A stretch of DNA of 16,015 nucleotides, taken from NCBI GenBank assembly GCA_023428135.1, contig JAEYZG010000002.1, positions 1-16,015 of the forward strand, written 5' to 3'. The position numbers were made by a program, and so were the translations under genes. The DNA comes from Bacteroidota bacterium. GTDB taxonomy: Bacteria > Bacteroidota > Bacteroidia > Cytophagales > Cytophagaceae. The notes under the pieces were generated by a model. It saw only the letters and a program-made list of their open reading frames with translations. It was not told where the DNA came from and made no database searches. Shown in pieces: positions 1-7,200 of the stretch (its first letter is position 1; each line of letters begins with the position of its first letter).

Positions 1-1
1 G

Positions 2-151
2 GATATATCCAATACTGAATTAACAGAACTTGGGCCAATCCATAAACTTGAGTATATAAGAGTATTGAAATGCTTTTATACAAAAATAAATAAGAACGAA
101 GTACAGCGATTTAAGAAAAACCATCCAGGCTGCCAGATCACATACTTTTAA
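2..151 (+). CDS. C-terminal end of a leucine-rich-repeat protein (partial, enters from the left edge)
   Basis: An open frame with no start codon runs from base 2 to a TAA at 149-151, giving 49 residues. It reads as one leucine-rich repeat (SNTELTELGPIHKLEYIRVL, with the regular Leu/Ile spacing of a ~22-residue repeat), followed by a short cap with the pattern EVQRFKKNHPGCQITYF. A closing 'V..F...NP.C.I.Y' cap is typical of bacterial LRR proteins as I know them. The rest of the gene lies outside the window, so cell location and partners cannot be judged. It converges on the L,D-transpeptidase-type gene, 7 bp away, with no clear terminator between them. The frame is sound; the LRR assignment rests on one repeat. 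Confidence 0.65.
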   Translation, partial: DISNTELTELGPIHKLEYIRVLKCFYTKINKNEVQRFKKNHPGCQITYF

Positions 152-158
152 GAAAATA

Positions 159-932
159 CTAAAAAACATTAGCCTGCTTTGAATAAAACCTGATGGCAGA
201 AGTTTCATTCAGATATTCAGAGCGGGCAGTTTTTAAATCCGGGTGAAAAATAAACAAACATGAGCCACCCGCAATTAATTGGATGATCTGCTCACTTTCT
301 TCAGGTGATACCGCTGGGCAACCATGACTCCTTCCCAAACGGCCGTTTGTTTTAATAAAATCCTCACATACATAATCTGCTGCATGAATCACTACAGACC
401 GGCCTTCAGCATTAGAGTTATAATTTTTATCTAATCCATGCAACACAAGTGATTTCCCATGTTTACCGAAATAAACCTTGCCAGTTTTGTAAAAGCCCAA
501 ACTACTCATATTTGAATTGAGCTTATTGGAAAAATTAATAGCCAGATTATCTCCACTTTTTCTCCCATGTGCTACCAGGGAATGAAACAATACTTTTTTG
601 TCTTTCAAATCTATAATCCAAAGTCTTTTTTCTGTCGAGGCTTTAGAATAATCGATAACAGAAAGTATTGGATTGTCCTGAAGAAGATTATTGTTTTTGA
701 TGTTAAGGTATCCCACAAGTGCCTTCCTAAAAATTGCCTTTTTCATACCTGAATGCTCCAGTTTACAGGCAACAAATAATTGGTCAACAAAACTATCAAA
801 TGAACCTCCGGCATTAAATTTTAATGATTTCCTTAAAACCAAATCATTTCCGGCCTTCGTAACATTTCCTGTGCCTGCAGAGCAAATCACAAAAAGAAGC
901 GTAAAAATGGGAATGAATATTCTGTATTTCAT
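159..932 (-). CDS. exported L,D-transpeptidase (YkuD)-family protein
   Basis: The 257-aa product begins with a basic-hydrophobic signal sequence (MKYRIFIPIFTLLFVICSAG), so it should act outside the cytoplasmic membrane. The C-terminal half has the YkuD-type catalytic signature: an HGLD segment near residue 165, VIHAADYV with His183, and GRLGRSHGCPAVS with Ser202-His203-Gly204-Cys205, where the Cys is the expected nucleophile. This family acts on peptidoglycan stem peptides, forming 3-3 cross-links or attaching proteins; the SHGCPAVS version matches the catalytic-domain family common in Bacteroidota. An in-frame ATG 36 bases upstream (968) would add 12 residues before the signal sequence; I prefer 932 because the signal peptide then starts normally. 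The Cys at position 17 is preceded by Ile, not a good lipobox. The exact substrate is unknown. Confidence 0.85.
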   Translation of the reverse strand: MKYRIFIPIFTLLFVICSAGTGNVTKAGNDLVLRKSLKFNAGGSFDSFVDQLFVACKLEHSGMKKAIFRKALVGYLNIKNNNLLQDNPILSVIDYSKASTEKRLWIIDLKDKKVLFHSLVAHGRKSGDNLAINFSNKLNSNMSSLGFYKTGKVYFGKHGKSLVLHGLDKNYNSNAEGRSVVIHAADYVCEDFIKTNGRLGRSHGCPAVSPEESEQIIQLIAGGSCLFIFHPDLKTARSEYLNETSAIRFYSKQANVF

Positions 933-1021
933 TTTTGACAAACCTGAACACCCGGGAGTTAGTTCCATATTTCAAGAAATTTTATTCTACTTTCAAATGT
1001 TTTATTTATAAACCAGTTCTT

Positions 1022-1026
1022 GGAGG
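1022..1026 (+). promoter_or_regulatory. Shine-Dalgarno sequence GGAGG that fixes a start
   Basis: GGAGG lies 7 nt upstream of the ATG at 1034. Strong SD sequences are uncommon in Bacteroidota, and this one selects 1034 over the in-frame ATG at 935. Confidence 0.6.
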
Positions 1027-1033
1027 AAATTTT

Positions 1034-1267
1034 ATGAAAACGTTAGTATACAATCCCAGTACACTGGAAGTGAAATTTGCAAAAGCTTTTGAAAGTTTAA
1101 CCAAAAGTATAGAAGAAAAAATAAAACCCAATAAGATTGTTGGAGTTGATAAGAGATTAAAGGATGACAATCCTAAAATGATTTTTAAAATCGAAGATAA
1201 GGAAGGAGATAGACATGAAATCGTCATCCAGATAATTCAGAGAATGGATGAGTATGATGATTTTTAA
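1034..1267 (+). CDS. conserved-looking small protein, 77 aa, function unknown
   Basis: A small, highly charged soluble protein (MKTLVYNPSTLEVKFAKAFE at the start, ending QRMDEYDDF) with no signal peptide or membrane segment. Predicted from the sequence: an N-terminal amphipathic helix around residues 10-29, then two beta strands (KMIFKIEDKEGDRHEIVIQI) forming a likely hairpin. The start at 1034 is chosen for the GGAGG ribosome site; the open frame continues upstream to 935, but that stretch overlaps the 5' region of the divergent L,D-transpeptidase gene and does not read like protein. It is monocistronic and ends in a perfect hairpin terminator. I do not recognise the family. Confidence 0.7.
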   Translation: MKTLVYNPSTLEVKFAKAFESLTKSIEEKIKPNKIVGVDKRLKDDNPKMIFKIEDKEGDRHEIVIQIIQRMDEYDDF

Positions 1268-1279
1268 TTTGGAAAATTC

Positions 1280-1320
1280 ATACTGAAAGCTAAAAACTAA
1301 ACGTTTTTAGCTTTCAGTAT
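1280..1320. terminator. bidirectional rho-independent terminator
   Basis: An 18-bp perfect stem (1280-1297 with 1303-1320) encloses a 5-nt loop; A and T runs inside the stem provide U tracts on both strands. It sits between the convergent 77-aa gene and the cyclophilin gene and can serve both. Confidence 0.85.
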
Positions 1321-1342
1321 CACTGGATTGCTCAAGAAGTGA

Positions 1343-1780
1343 TTAACCTTCAACAATAACCACTTTTACAATCTTATCCCCTTGCTTGATCTGATCAACG
1401 ATATCTACTCCTTCAGTAACCTTTCCGAAGCAGGTATGGTTTCTGTCAAGGTGTTTGGTATTAGTTCTGCTGTGGCATATAAAGAACTGAGAACCACCTG
1501 TATTTCTGCCTGCATGTGCCATGGAAAGCACACCACGATCATGGAACTGGTTCTCTCCATCTAATTCACATTTGATGTTATATCCTGGACCACCTCTGCC
1601 ATCTCCGTTAGGGCAACCACCCTGAATTACAAAGTTAGGGATGACTCTGTGAAAGGACAGTCCGTCATAGAATCCCATTTGTGATAATTTCACAAAATTC
1701 TTTACAGTGTTCGGAGCATCTTTTTCATAAAACTCAATTTTCATTACACCTTTGCTGGTGTGCATTTCAGCCTTTAACAT
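1343..1780 (-). CDS. peptidyl-prolyl cis-trans isomerase, cyclophilin type
   Basis: A single-domain cyclophilin of 145 aa, the normal length for the bacterial cytoplasmic form, with no signal peptide. It catalyses cis-trans isomerisation of Xaa-Pro bonds. Visible active-site elements are FHRVIPNFVIQGG (Arg45, Phe50, Gln53), MAHAG near 87-91, GSQFFI (97-101) and HLDRNHTCFG (110-119), where His115 matches the conserved active-site His. The position equivalent to the cyclosporin-contacting Trp of human cyclophilin A is His110, as in many bacterial cyclophilins. It appears monocistronic. A TTAATTTG sequence on the minus strand upstream (about 1815-1822) differs by one base from the Bacteroidota -7 element and is a weak promoter candidate. 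Confidence 0.95.
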   Translation of the reverse strand: MLKAEMHTSKGVMKIEFYEKDAPNTVKNFVKLSQMGFYDGLSFHRVIPNFVIQGGCPNGDGRGGPGYNIKCELDGENQFHDRGVLSMAHAGRNTGGSQFFICHSRTNTKHLDRNHTCFGKVTEGVDIVDQIKQGDKIVKVVIVEG

Positions 1781-1924
1781 GCTTATATTGGATTTTTGAT
1801 TTCAAACAATGAAACAAATTAATCATTAAGACAGTTTGATGCCAATAAAAAAAGCATTTAAATTATCGGAATAGGAAAATATGAATATTTTTTTTTCTTT
1901 TTTCGATTTTTTTGCCATTTTCAA

Positions 1925-2497
1925 ATGAAAATTCACGAAAAATTTATGTTACGAAACAGTTTAAAGACACTTGTTATTTTATTGTTTATTGCCTTTAATT
2001 CAAAAGGACAAACCTTGCCTGTTGACCAGAATACAGGTAAAATAACTTTTATCAATATTGTTGAGTCTGCACCTCTAACAGAGAAAGATGTATTCACCAT
2101 TGCACAAGACTTTGGGAAAGCAAAAAACTGGCCGGTTAAAAGTCAGGATGATGCAGCTTATACTATTGTATTTAATGCACAGGTACCTGTGGAATATGAA
2201 GCAGTAAAACCAGGAAAAAAAGATAAAGGCGTTGTAAAATTTACTTTTTCAGTTTTTTGCAAAGCAGGGAAATACAGATATATCTTAACTGACTTTGTGC
2301 ATGAAGGTCAGAACGGTGCAGGATCTGGAGGTAAGCTGGAAAATACAACAGCAGACTGTGGAAAAGATGCAATGTTGGCTAAAAGCTGGGTAATTATCAA
2401 AAACTCCACTCAGACTCAGGTCAACGCTCTGATAGAAGAGTTTAAGAAAAATGTAAAAGAAGCACAAAACGATCCTGCAAAGAAAAGTGATTGGTAA
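1925..2497 (+). CDS. exported DUF4468 domain protein
   Basis: The 190-aa product has an N-terminal signal sequence (hydrophobic LVILLFIAF, then NSKGQTLPVD; Bacteroidota signal peptides often end near such a GQ). The mature part starts with LPVDQNTGKITFINIVE, the usual opening of DUF4468 proteins, which have a TBP-like fold. It continues with two alpha/beta units, including VVKFTFSVFCKAGKYRYILT (about 104-123), a pattern seen in that family. A C-terminal amphipathic helix (QVNALIEEFKKNVKEAQ) closes the protein. Either the ATG at 1925 or the one at 1946 (MLRNSLK) could be the start; both leave a workable signal peptide. No biochemical role is known to me. The gene is flanked by its own terminator. 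Confidence 0.75.
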   Translation: MKIHEKFMLRNSLKTLVILLFIAFNSKGQTLPVDQNTGKITFINIVESAPLTEKDVFTIAQDFGKAKNWPVKSQDDAAYTIVFNAQVPVEYEAVKPGKKDKGVVKFTFSVFCKAGKYRYILTDFVHEGQNGAGSGGKLENTTADCGKDAMLAKSWVIIKNSTQTQVNALIEEFKKNVKEAQNDPAKKSDW

Positions 2498-2500
2498 AAT

Positions 2501-2529
2501 AAAAGCCTCAGAAAAAATCTGAGGCTTTT
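2501..2529. terminator. rho-independent terminator, probably bidirectional
   Basis: A 12-bp perfect stem (AAAAGCCTCAGA, 2501-2512, with 2518-2529) and a 5-nt A loop are followed by a T-rich tail. It lies between the convergent DUF4468 gene and the 118-aa helical gene. Confidence 0.9.
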
Positions 2530-2538
2530 TTATTTTTA

Positions 2539-2895
2539 TTAGTTACACTGTTCATTTAACTCCTCTTCTTCCATCATTGCTTTGTTTGAATCCTTCAACT
2601 TCTCATAAAGCACTAATGCATCTTTGTTTCCTTTCTCTGCTCCAAGTTTTGTATTGATAAGTATTTCCCTGCCTGTTTGCAACAAGCTGCTCTGTAAAAT
2701 GTAAGAATAAGACTCAATGATGTTTTTGTTCAACTCTATTATTTCTTTCAGATCTTTCATTTCTTCTAACTCCTGTTCATTAGGAAAGCTAATTTCTAAA
2801 AGAGAATTGTAGTTAGGAATGATCTCTTCCTGTAGGATACGCATTAGCTCTTGGAGGTCTTCTTGATTTTTTGGGGACAGACTGAAACGATCCAT
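2539..2895 (-). CDS. hypothetical helical protein, 118 aa
   Basis: The sequence is rich in Glu, Leu, Lys and Asn with no signal peptide or membrane segment. Heptad-like hydrophobic spacing predicts three or four helices: residues about 9-35 (QEDLQELMRILQEEIIPNYN), 40-65, 68-85 and 88-112. It ends EEEELNEQCN. I do not recognise a family, and the context is uninformative: a convergent neighbour downstream and 264 bp of spacer upstream. Coding is supported by coherent composition, an ATG start and the shared terminator at the 3' end. Confidence 0.7.
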   Translation of the reverse strand: MDRFSLSPKNQEDLQELMRILQEEIIPNYNSLLEISFPNEQELEEMKDLKEIIELNKNIIESYSYILQSSLLQTGREILINTKLGAEKGNKDALVLYEKLKDSNKAMMEEEELNEQCN

Positions 2896-3041
2896 AGCTG
2901 GATAAAAATTTAAATTTCAGGCAATTTAAGAGATAAAATTAAATATTAAAATTCCGAATTCTAAATCTTTTGACTGATGCACGTTCTCAAAAATGTGCTT
3001 TCCCATGCAGAAACAAGAAAGGTTCACCTCATGATTTTCCA

Positions 3042-3074
3042 TATGAAGCGCTTTCATAGGTTTTCATTTGAAAG
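3042..3074. repeat. nested inverted repeats with TTTCA/TGAAA half-sites
   Basis: TATGAA-GCGCT-TTCATA (3042-3058) is an inverted repeat with a palindromic AGCGCT core; TTTCA-TT-TGAAA (3062-3073) follows at once. Such spacing is operator-like. It lies in the spacer between the divergent 118-aa gene and the pseudouridine synthase. Function is not shown by the sequence. Confidence 0.3.
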
Positions 3075-3126
3075 ACAGCTCAGAGAGAATAATATTATCA
3101 GTTTTTTTAACCTCCCTTATATTTAT

Positions 3127-3134
3127 TAGCTTTG
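3127..3134 (+). promoter_or_regulatory. Bacteroidota-type promoter -7 element (TAgcTTTG)
   Basis: An exact match to TAnnTTTG, 25 nt before the ATG of the pseudouridine synthase. A T-rich stretch at 3102-3108 occupies the place of the -33 element but is not a clear TTTG. Confidence 0.5.
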
Positions 3135-3159
3135 AAATTCAGAATTACCTAATACCTCC

Positions 3160-3831
3160 ATGTCTATTAAAATCAATGTTCCTGATCATATTCTATATGA
3201 AGACTCAAGTATTATAATAATAAATAAACCATGTAGCCTGATGGTTGAACCAGACAGAAATGGTCATCCCAATTTACTCCAGCAAATACAGAAATATGAG
3301 CGAAGTCTGCACCCAAAATCCAAAGAGGTTTACATCCAGCATGTACATCGACTTGACAGGCCTGTAAGTGGAATTGTACTATTTGCCAGGAAAAAATCAG
3401 TATTAAAAAATCTTAGTGAGCAATTTGCGACCAGGCAAGTAAAGAAATATTACCAGGCACTTACTGAGACTGCTCCAGCTATCAAAGAAGGAAAGCTTGA
3501 AAATTATTTATGGAAAGATAAAAAAAACAAACAAGCAGTGATTGTAGATCCTTCACATTCAGATGCTGAAAAAGTTTTACTTGATTACAAAATAACACCC
3601 TATAAGAATGATTTTCATTTATGGGATATCCGTTTGCATACAGGTAAATATCATCAGATAAGAGCTCAATTGGCAGCTTCAGGTTGTTCTATACTTGGAG
3701 ATGCTTTGTATGGATCCAAATTTGAATATTCCCCCAATTCCATAGCTCTGCATGCATCCTCTCTTCATTTTAAACATCCGCAAACAGGTGATGCTATTGA
3801 GAAAAAAGCTAATCCTCTTTGGTTAATTTAG
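3160..3831 (+). CDS. RluA-family pseudouridine synthase
   Basis: The 223-aa enzyme isomerises uridine to pseudouridine in structured RNA. The family signature HRLDRPVSGIVLFA (63-76) contains the catalytic Asp66. Other conserved blocks are IIIINKPCSLMVEP (18-31), TGKYHQIRAQLA (161-172), GDALYG (180-185) and LHASSLHFKHP (197-207). It lacks the N-terminal S4 RNA-binding domain of RluC/RluD, so it belongs to the short, stand-alone catalytic group like RluA/TruC; the exact target (23S rRNA or tRNA) cannot be read from sequence. A good -7 promoter element lies just upstream. The last 23 bases overlap the 3' end of the convergent DUF3224 gene. Confidence 0.93.
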   Translation: MSIKINVPDHILYEDSSIIIINKPCSLMVEPDRNGHPNLLQQIQKYERSLHPKSKEVYIQHVHRLDRPVSGIVLFARKKSVLKNLSEQFATRQVKKYYQALTETAPAIKEGKLENYLWKDKKNKQAVIVDPSHSDAEKVLLDYKITPYKNDFHLWDIRLHTGKYHQIRAQLAASGCSILGDALYGSKFEYSPNSIALHASSLHFKHPQTGDAIEKKANPLWLI

Positions 3832-4222
3832 GTTCAAACTCGAAATGAAACGTTATTTTAACTTTTTTATCCTTTGCTGAGACTAAAGTAATGTCTCCTT
3901 TAATACCTAAAAAATCATCGGTTCCAGACCCGGGAACTATTTTTTTTATCATTTTCCCCTCTTCAGACTCTGCAAAACCATAATTTTCCAAAACAAAGGT
4001 TCCTGATTTTTCTCCGATATTTCCAGAAAATCTTTCAATGCCATAATACTGTTCTTCAATTCCGAAAGGTAAGGTTGCAACTATCCCAGTCCCTTGTATT
4101 TCACCTTCATATAAGCATACATAACTTGCCTGTAAACATTCCTGTCCATCGATCATTAAGGATTTCAATATTTCACTTTTAACAGTTAATAGAGCAGAGA
4201 AATTAGCTTGCATATATTTCAT
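3809..4222 (-). CDS. DUF3224 family protein
   Basis: The 137-aa product matches the DUF3224 pattern: an early beta strand (MKYMQANFSALLTVK), IERFSGNIGEKSGTFVLENY around 63-82, the diagnostic IVPGSGTDDFLGIKGD near 95-110, and a last strand pair KVKITFHFEFE. Members form a small beta barrel resembling allene oxide cyclase; no reaction is established. The frame stays open to an ATG at 4321, but the extra 33 residues read poorly and a promoter-like TTAATTTG (minus strand, 4244-4251, one mismatch) lies inside them. I therefore choose 4222; 4213 is also possible. The 3' end overlaps the convergent pseudouridine synthase gene by 23 bp. Confidence 0.8.
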   Translation of the reverse strand: MKYMQANFSALLTVKSEILKSLMIDGQECLQASYVCLYEGEIQGTGIVATLPFGIEEQYYGIERFSGNIGEKSGTFVLENYGFAESEEGKMIKKIVPGSGTDDFLGIKGDITLVSAKDKKVKITFHFEFEPKLTKED

Positions 4223-4428
4223 TTTAAAGATTAGGACGCTGGACAAATTAATCGTTGCAACACCATGATCGGTTATTATAAAGGAAGAACAAAATATACT
4301 AATATTCAAACACTTACTCAAAGCATAATCAAAAAACAGATTAAAATAAACAAAATGCCATTTTCTCCCTTTTTATTGCTATTTTACCACATATTAATAC
4401 CTTCAAATTCAATAAATTCTGTCAACTT

Positions 4429-4887
4429 ATGAGAAACTATTTGATTATACTCTTCATGGTGGTAATTTTTATGCCCCTTGAAGCTGGCATAAGCCAGGTG
4501 ACTAAAGCACAAACAAAACAATTTCTTACCAGAACCAATAAGGCTATTACTACCGCTCATTCGGCAATTAAAAGAGGTAAGGTTTACAACGGTGACTATG
4601 TAAATGCACTCAGACACCAACAGTTTGCCAAGAAAATGTATATCAGAAATCAATATCAAAAAGCCATCTACCATTCTAAAAAGGCTCGATCTCTGGCTTT
4701 TAAAACCATCACAGATAATAGCGCTCGTATTCCTTCAGAATGTGGTATCACCAAAGAAGAAAAAGCTATGATAGGCACTTCAGTCCCATCTGACAGAGTT
4801 TTGGCAGAGGAAATCGCTCTTGATGGCCAACATAACTTAAAAGATATTGATGTCATAGATAAAACTGTAGACCTTACACTACCTTAA
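4429..4887 (+). CDS. exported basic protein, 152 aa, function unknown
   Basis: It begins with a clear signal peptide (MRNYLIILFMVVIFMPLEAG, cleavage probably near residue 20). Residues 25-95 are basic and helical, with Lys/Arg/His spread through TNKAITTAHSAIKRG, NALRHQQFAKKMYIRNQYQK and AIYHSKKARSLAF; the two-helix pattern somewhat resembles a TPR-type hairpin. The C-terminal third (from about 100) is acidic, EEIALDGQHNLKDIDVIDKT, without a membrane anchor. It is probably periplasmic or secreted. I do not recognise a family. It is followed directly by a hairpin that may terminate it. Confidence 0.75.
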   Translation: MRNYLIILFMVVIFMPLEAGISQVTKAQTKQFLTRTNKAITTAHSAIKRGKVYNGDYVNALRHQQFAKKMYIRNQYQKAIYHSKKARSLAFKTITDNSARIPSECGITKEEKAMIGTSVPSDRVLAEEIALDGQHNLKDIDVIDKTVDLTLP

Positions 4888-4893
4888 AATATC

Positions 4894-4915
4894 AGGAGAG
4901 GAATTTTCCTCTCCT
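4894..4915 (+). terminator. hairpin, probable terminator
   Basis: AGGAGAGGAA at 4894-4903 and its exact reverse complement at 4906-4915 start 7 nt after the preceding stop codon. No long T tract follows. A second, weaker hairpin (4925-4935 with 4937-4947, one G-U pair) comes right after, so this may be a tandem terminator. Confidence 0.6.
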
Positions 4916-5098
4916 TAATCAGATTTGTCTGAAAATTTTTCAGGCAAAAACCGCTCTGCAATTGACTATCTTATTCCTCCCAGGTATAATAGCCTGAAGC
5001 AAAAAAAAATTACTTATTCCCTCCCCATTAATAATCAAACGATTAATCTTACCTTAACAAACATCTGGTCAGCCTCTAAACATTAGGCCACCATTCAA

Positions 5099-5290
5099 TT
5101 AAAAGGTTACAGATAATTGTTCATTTTTTTTGATAGAATAAAACTTATCCTTACTAATTGTTGCTGCTTTGTAAAATCCACCGAAATAAGAATTATAACT
5201 GAGACTCTTTTCTGAAACTTCTGGTAGGCCTTAATATATGTTTCCCTCATTATGCGAAGGAGTATCTAAAGCTGTTATATCCCAAAATGA
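5099..5290 (-). pseudogene. decayed coding fragment, family unknown
   Basis: Read on the minus strand, 5290 to 5099 gives 62 residues of convincing protein-like sequence interrupted by one TAA at codon 20: SFWDITALDTPSHNEGNIY, stop, GLPEVSEKSLSYNSYFGGFY and on to KKNEQLSVTF, stop. There is no plausible start; codons preceding it are AT-rich with another stop. It lies just downstream of the membrane-protein operon, in the same frame as its last gene. The composition (Ser, Tyr, Gly, Lys, alternating hydrophobics) suggests a beta-rich domain end. The surrounding 4888-5338 spacer holds nothing else I can name apart from the hairpins near 4894-4947. Confidence 0.4.
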
Positions 5291-5338
5291 TTACTTGTTA
5301 TTACTTTTGGTTTTATTTCCAATAATAAAATTAAAAAA

Positions 5339-5734
5339 TCACAAGAGATAAGCCATTAAAAATACAATAGTAAAATAAGTCCAGATGACAGAGAATACTA
5401 TATGAACAAAGGTCTCCAAGGCCTTTCCTCTCCATAGTCTGGGAGAGTATACAAAAAACTGAAACAACAACCGAAGCCCCCAGAAAACTGTCAATGCAAG
5501 TACCACTTGTTTGCCAAGTCTGGTATTCAATAATTCTTCTGGACTGAAAAAACAAAACATGCCAAACAAAAATACGACAAGGGCAATAAAAAATGTATGT
5601 ACATACATAAGCTGTTTATTGATCAGGCTTACTGACTGCAACTCATTTTCCCAGTCAAAATATCTGGGAAAGATCACATGAATGACAGCCAGTATCATGG
5701 AGATTATACCTATGATTTTAAGATGTAGTTCCAT
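5339..5734 (-). CDS. four-helix membrane protein, function unknown
   Basis: The 131-aa product is almost entirely membrane: helices at about 5-22, 43-63, 75-95 and 107-128. Short loops carry the features VIFPRYFDWENELQSVSLIN (between helices 1 and 2) and VYSPRLWRGKALE (between 3 and 4). The paired Pro-Arg motifs and aromatic residues near the membrane surface suggest a conserved small integral membrane family, but I do not know its role. The gene starts inside the 3' end of the methyltransferase gene (17-nt overlap), so it is almost certainly co-translated with it as the last gene of the operon. No terminator is evident downstream. Confidence 0.8.
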   Translation of the reverse strand: MELHLKIIGIISMILAVIHVIFPRYFDWENELQSVSLINKQLMYVHTFFIALVVFLFGMFCFFSPEELLNTRLGKQVVLALTVFWGLRLLFQFFVYSPRLWRGKALETFVHIVFSVIWTYFTIVFLMAYLL

Positions 5735-6479
5735 ATTTTTTTAATGCAAAGCCAGATATAAATGGTGTAATTTTTATTTCCTTATAAATTTTCAATCCTG
5801 CTCTAGTAAAGACTTTTAGCCAATTTTTTCCTGAGTAAAAATGAAAGAAGCCTACATTATAAGCGATAAAGTTCACAAGATCTCTTTGATGTTCAACCAC
5901 AATGATCATCCCCTGAATTGTAATAGCTTTTCTTAACTGTTCGAAAAACAATATTCTTTCATCTTCATTTCTTATTTCATGAGCAGCAAACATAAGTAGT
6001 ATTAGATCAACACTATTTTCTTTTAACGGGACAGCCTTAGTATTAATAACTTCAGTACCAGGATAAGGCTTATAAAGTTTTCTTGCTCTTTCTATAGAGA
6101 CTTCTGTATGCAATAATGGATCATAAAAATCGAAAACAGAAAATCTTGCATCTGGAAATTTCCTTTTCAGGACTTCACTTATTTCATCAAATCCTGCATT
6201 GATATTAACAATTGATTCAGGCTTAAATGAAATCAGTTTATCAAGAAAGCGGAGTTTGTATAAGTCTGTTAAATCATAAACATAAAGTGAAGTAACAAGA
6301 GAAAGGACAATACTGAGCAATGTGACAAGAATAGCTGCTGTGATAATAATATTATCAGGAAAGTTAATCTTTCCGATCATCAATAATAAAAGAAATACCA
6401 AAGCAATAACAAAGGTATGCCAGTTAAACAGAATAATATTTGTTACCCCCTGGAATGGTTTTCTTATTGTGCTGTCCAT
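5718..6479 (-). CDS. membrane-anchored methyltransferase-like protein
   Basis: The 253-aa product has two N-terminal membrane helices (about 17-36 and 44-66) followed by a cytoplasmic Rossmann-type domain. From residue 89 the domain reads SIVNINAGFDEISEVLKRKF, where a SAM-binding motif I would be, then ARFSVFDFYDP (111-121) for the acidic loop after strand 2, then SVDLILLMFAAHEIRNEDER (156-175) and a post-motif GMIIVVEHQRD. This order fits class I SAM-dependent methyltransferases, but motif I lacks the usual GxGxG, so catalysis is uncertain. The ATG at 6479 is preferred to a TTG at 6503; it overlaps the DUF2071 stop by 16 nt, matching the overlaps of its neighbours. Substrate unknown; the anchor suggests a lipid or membrane-bound one. 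Confidence 0.8.
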   Translation of the reverse strand: MDSTIRKPFQGVTNIILFNWHTFVIALVFLLLLMIGKINFPDNIIITAAILVTLLSIVLSLVTSLYVYDLTDLYKLRFLDKLISFKPESIVNINAGFDEISEVLKRKFPDARFSVFDFYDPLLHTEVSIERARKLYKPYPGTEVINTKAVPLKENSVDLILLMFAAHEIRNEDERILFFEQLRKAITIQGMIIVVEHQRDLVNFIAYNVGFFHFYSGKNWLKVFTRAGLKIYKEIKITPFISGFALKKYGTTS

Positions 6480-7200
6480 TTTTCGATCACTCCTTTTTTC
6501 CAATAGTAAGGAATATTCTGTATTAAAAAGGCATTTGCCAGCTGTACTCCTTCGAAATTCATTTGATTTAAAACTCCTATGTTCGCTTTAATTACATCTA
6601 CTGGTTTGGGTATCCATGATTCCCTCACTCCTTCTATAATCAAGACTTCTGAAGTATCAGTATTATAAGTGAAGGTAAATGGCAATGGTCCTGCATATCT
6701 CCTTGCTTCTTTCCAGTCATTAAAAGGTGAACCACTAGGCAAAGCGGCATTTTCGCATAGACTAACTTCTACGTCTAGTGCTGATTTAACAGATGATACA
6801 GAGATAGCATCTTTACTACTCTTAAGTGTGATATCTGTTGTGGAATAATTGTAATGCGTAAAAATATTACAAAGAAAGACATCTTTCTTTTATTGGTTTC
6901 TGATTTCAATATATAAAGCCCTCTGAGTCTCTTTCCTCTGTTATTATGAAATTTCACAAAGATCCTGAATCCTGCAAGAAAAAAATCATTACCCATAAAC
7001 TTCGGAGCGCCTTTGGGCCTAAGGTCTTTAGTCTGCACAAGAGCAACAGCTACAAATCCCCACTTATCTTCAAAAGTATCTAATTCCAGGCATGGCGGAA
7101 TAAGGCATTGAAGGTGTTCCTTAGGAACGGCATAGGTAAGCACAAGAGAGTTTTCAAAAAAAGCCTCTACTGCAAACGGATGATTTTTAAGAGACAGCAT
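6464..7200 (-). pseudogene. DUF2071 family protein, interrupted by one frameshift
   Basis: The first part (7200 to about 6890, ~104 codons) reads as a DUF2071 N-terminal half: HPFAVEAFFENSLVLTYAVP, ELDTFEDKWGFVAVALVQTK, then ILKSETNK. After this the frame fails and ends at a TAG in 6774-6776. The family continuation appears in the -1 frame: KKDVFLCNIFTHYNYSTTDI, through ENAALPSGSPFNDWKEARRY, to the stop at 6464. A one-base deletion in the A run at 6888-6891 (minus strand) explains everything; the restored protein would have about 245 residues, normal for the family, which has an acetoacetate-decarboxylase-like fold and no known activity. It overlaps the DoxX-like gene by 14 nt. Sequencing error is as likely as a real mutation. 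Confidence 0.8.

Noticed and set aside
935..1033. N-terminal extension of the 77-aa gene from ATG 935
   Set aside because: It overlaps the divergent gene's 5' region, reads poorly, and GGAGG sits exactly before the ATG at 1034.
1382..1564. 60-aa plus-strand frame
   Set aside because: It lies wholly inside the cyclophilin gene on the other strand and has no family features.
4223..4321. 33-residue N-terminal extension of the DUF3224 protein
   Set aside because: Not typical of the family, and a promoter-like TTAATTTG lies within it.
5331..5555. 74-aa minus-strand frame
   Set aside because: It is an out-of-frame shadow of the four-helix membrane protein, which has coherent membrane helices.
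6883..6895. Programmed -1 ribosomal frameshift in DUF2071
   Set aside because: No canonical slippery heptamer in the zero frame and no downstream structure seen; a simple one-base deletion explains it.
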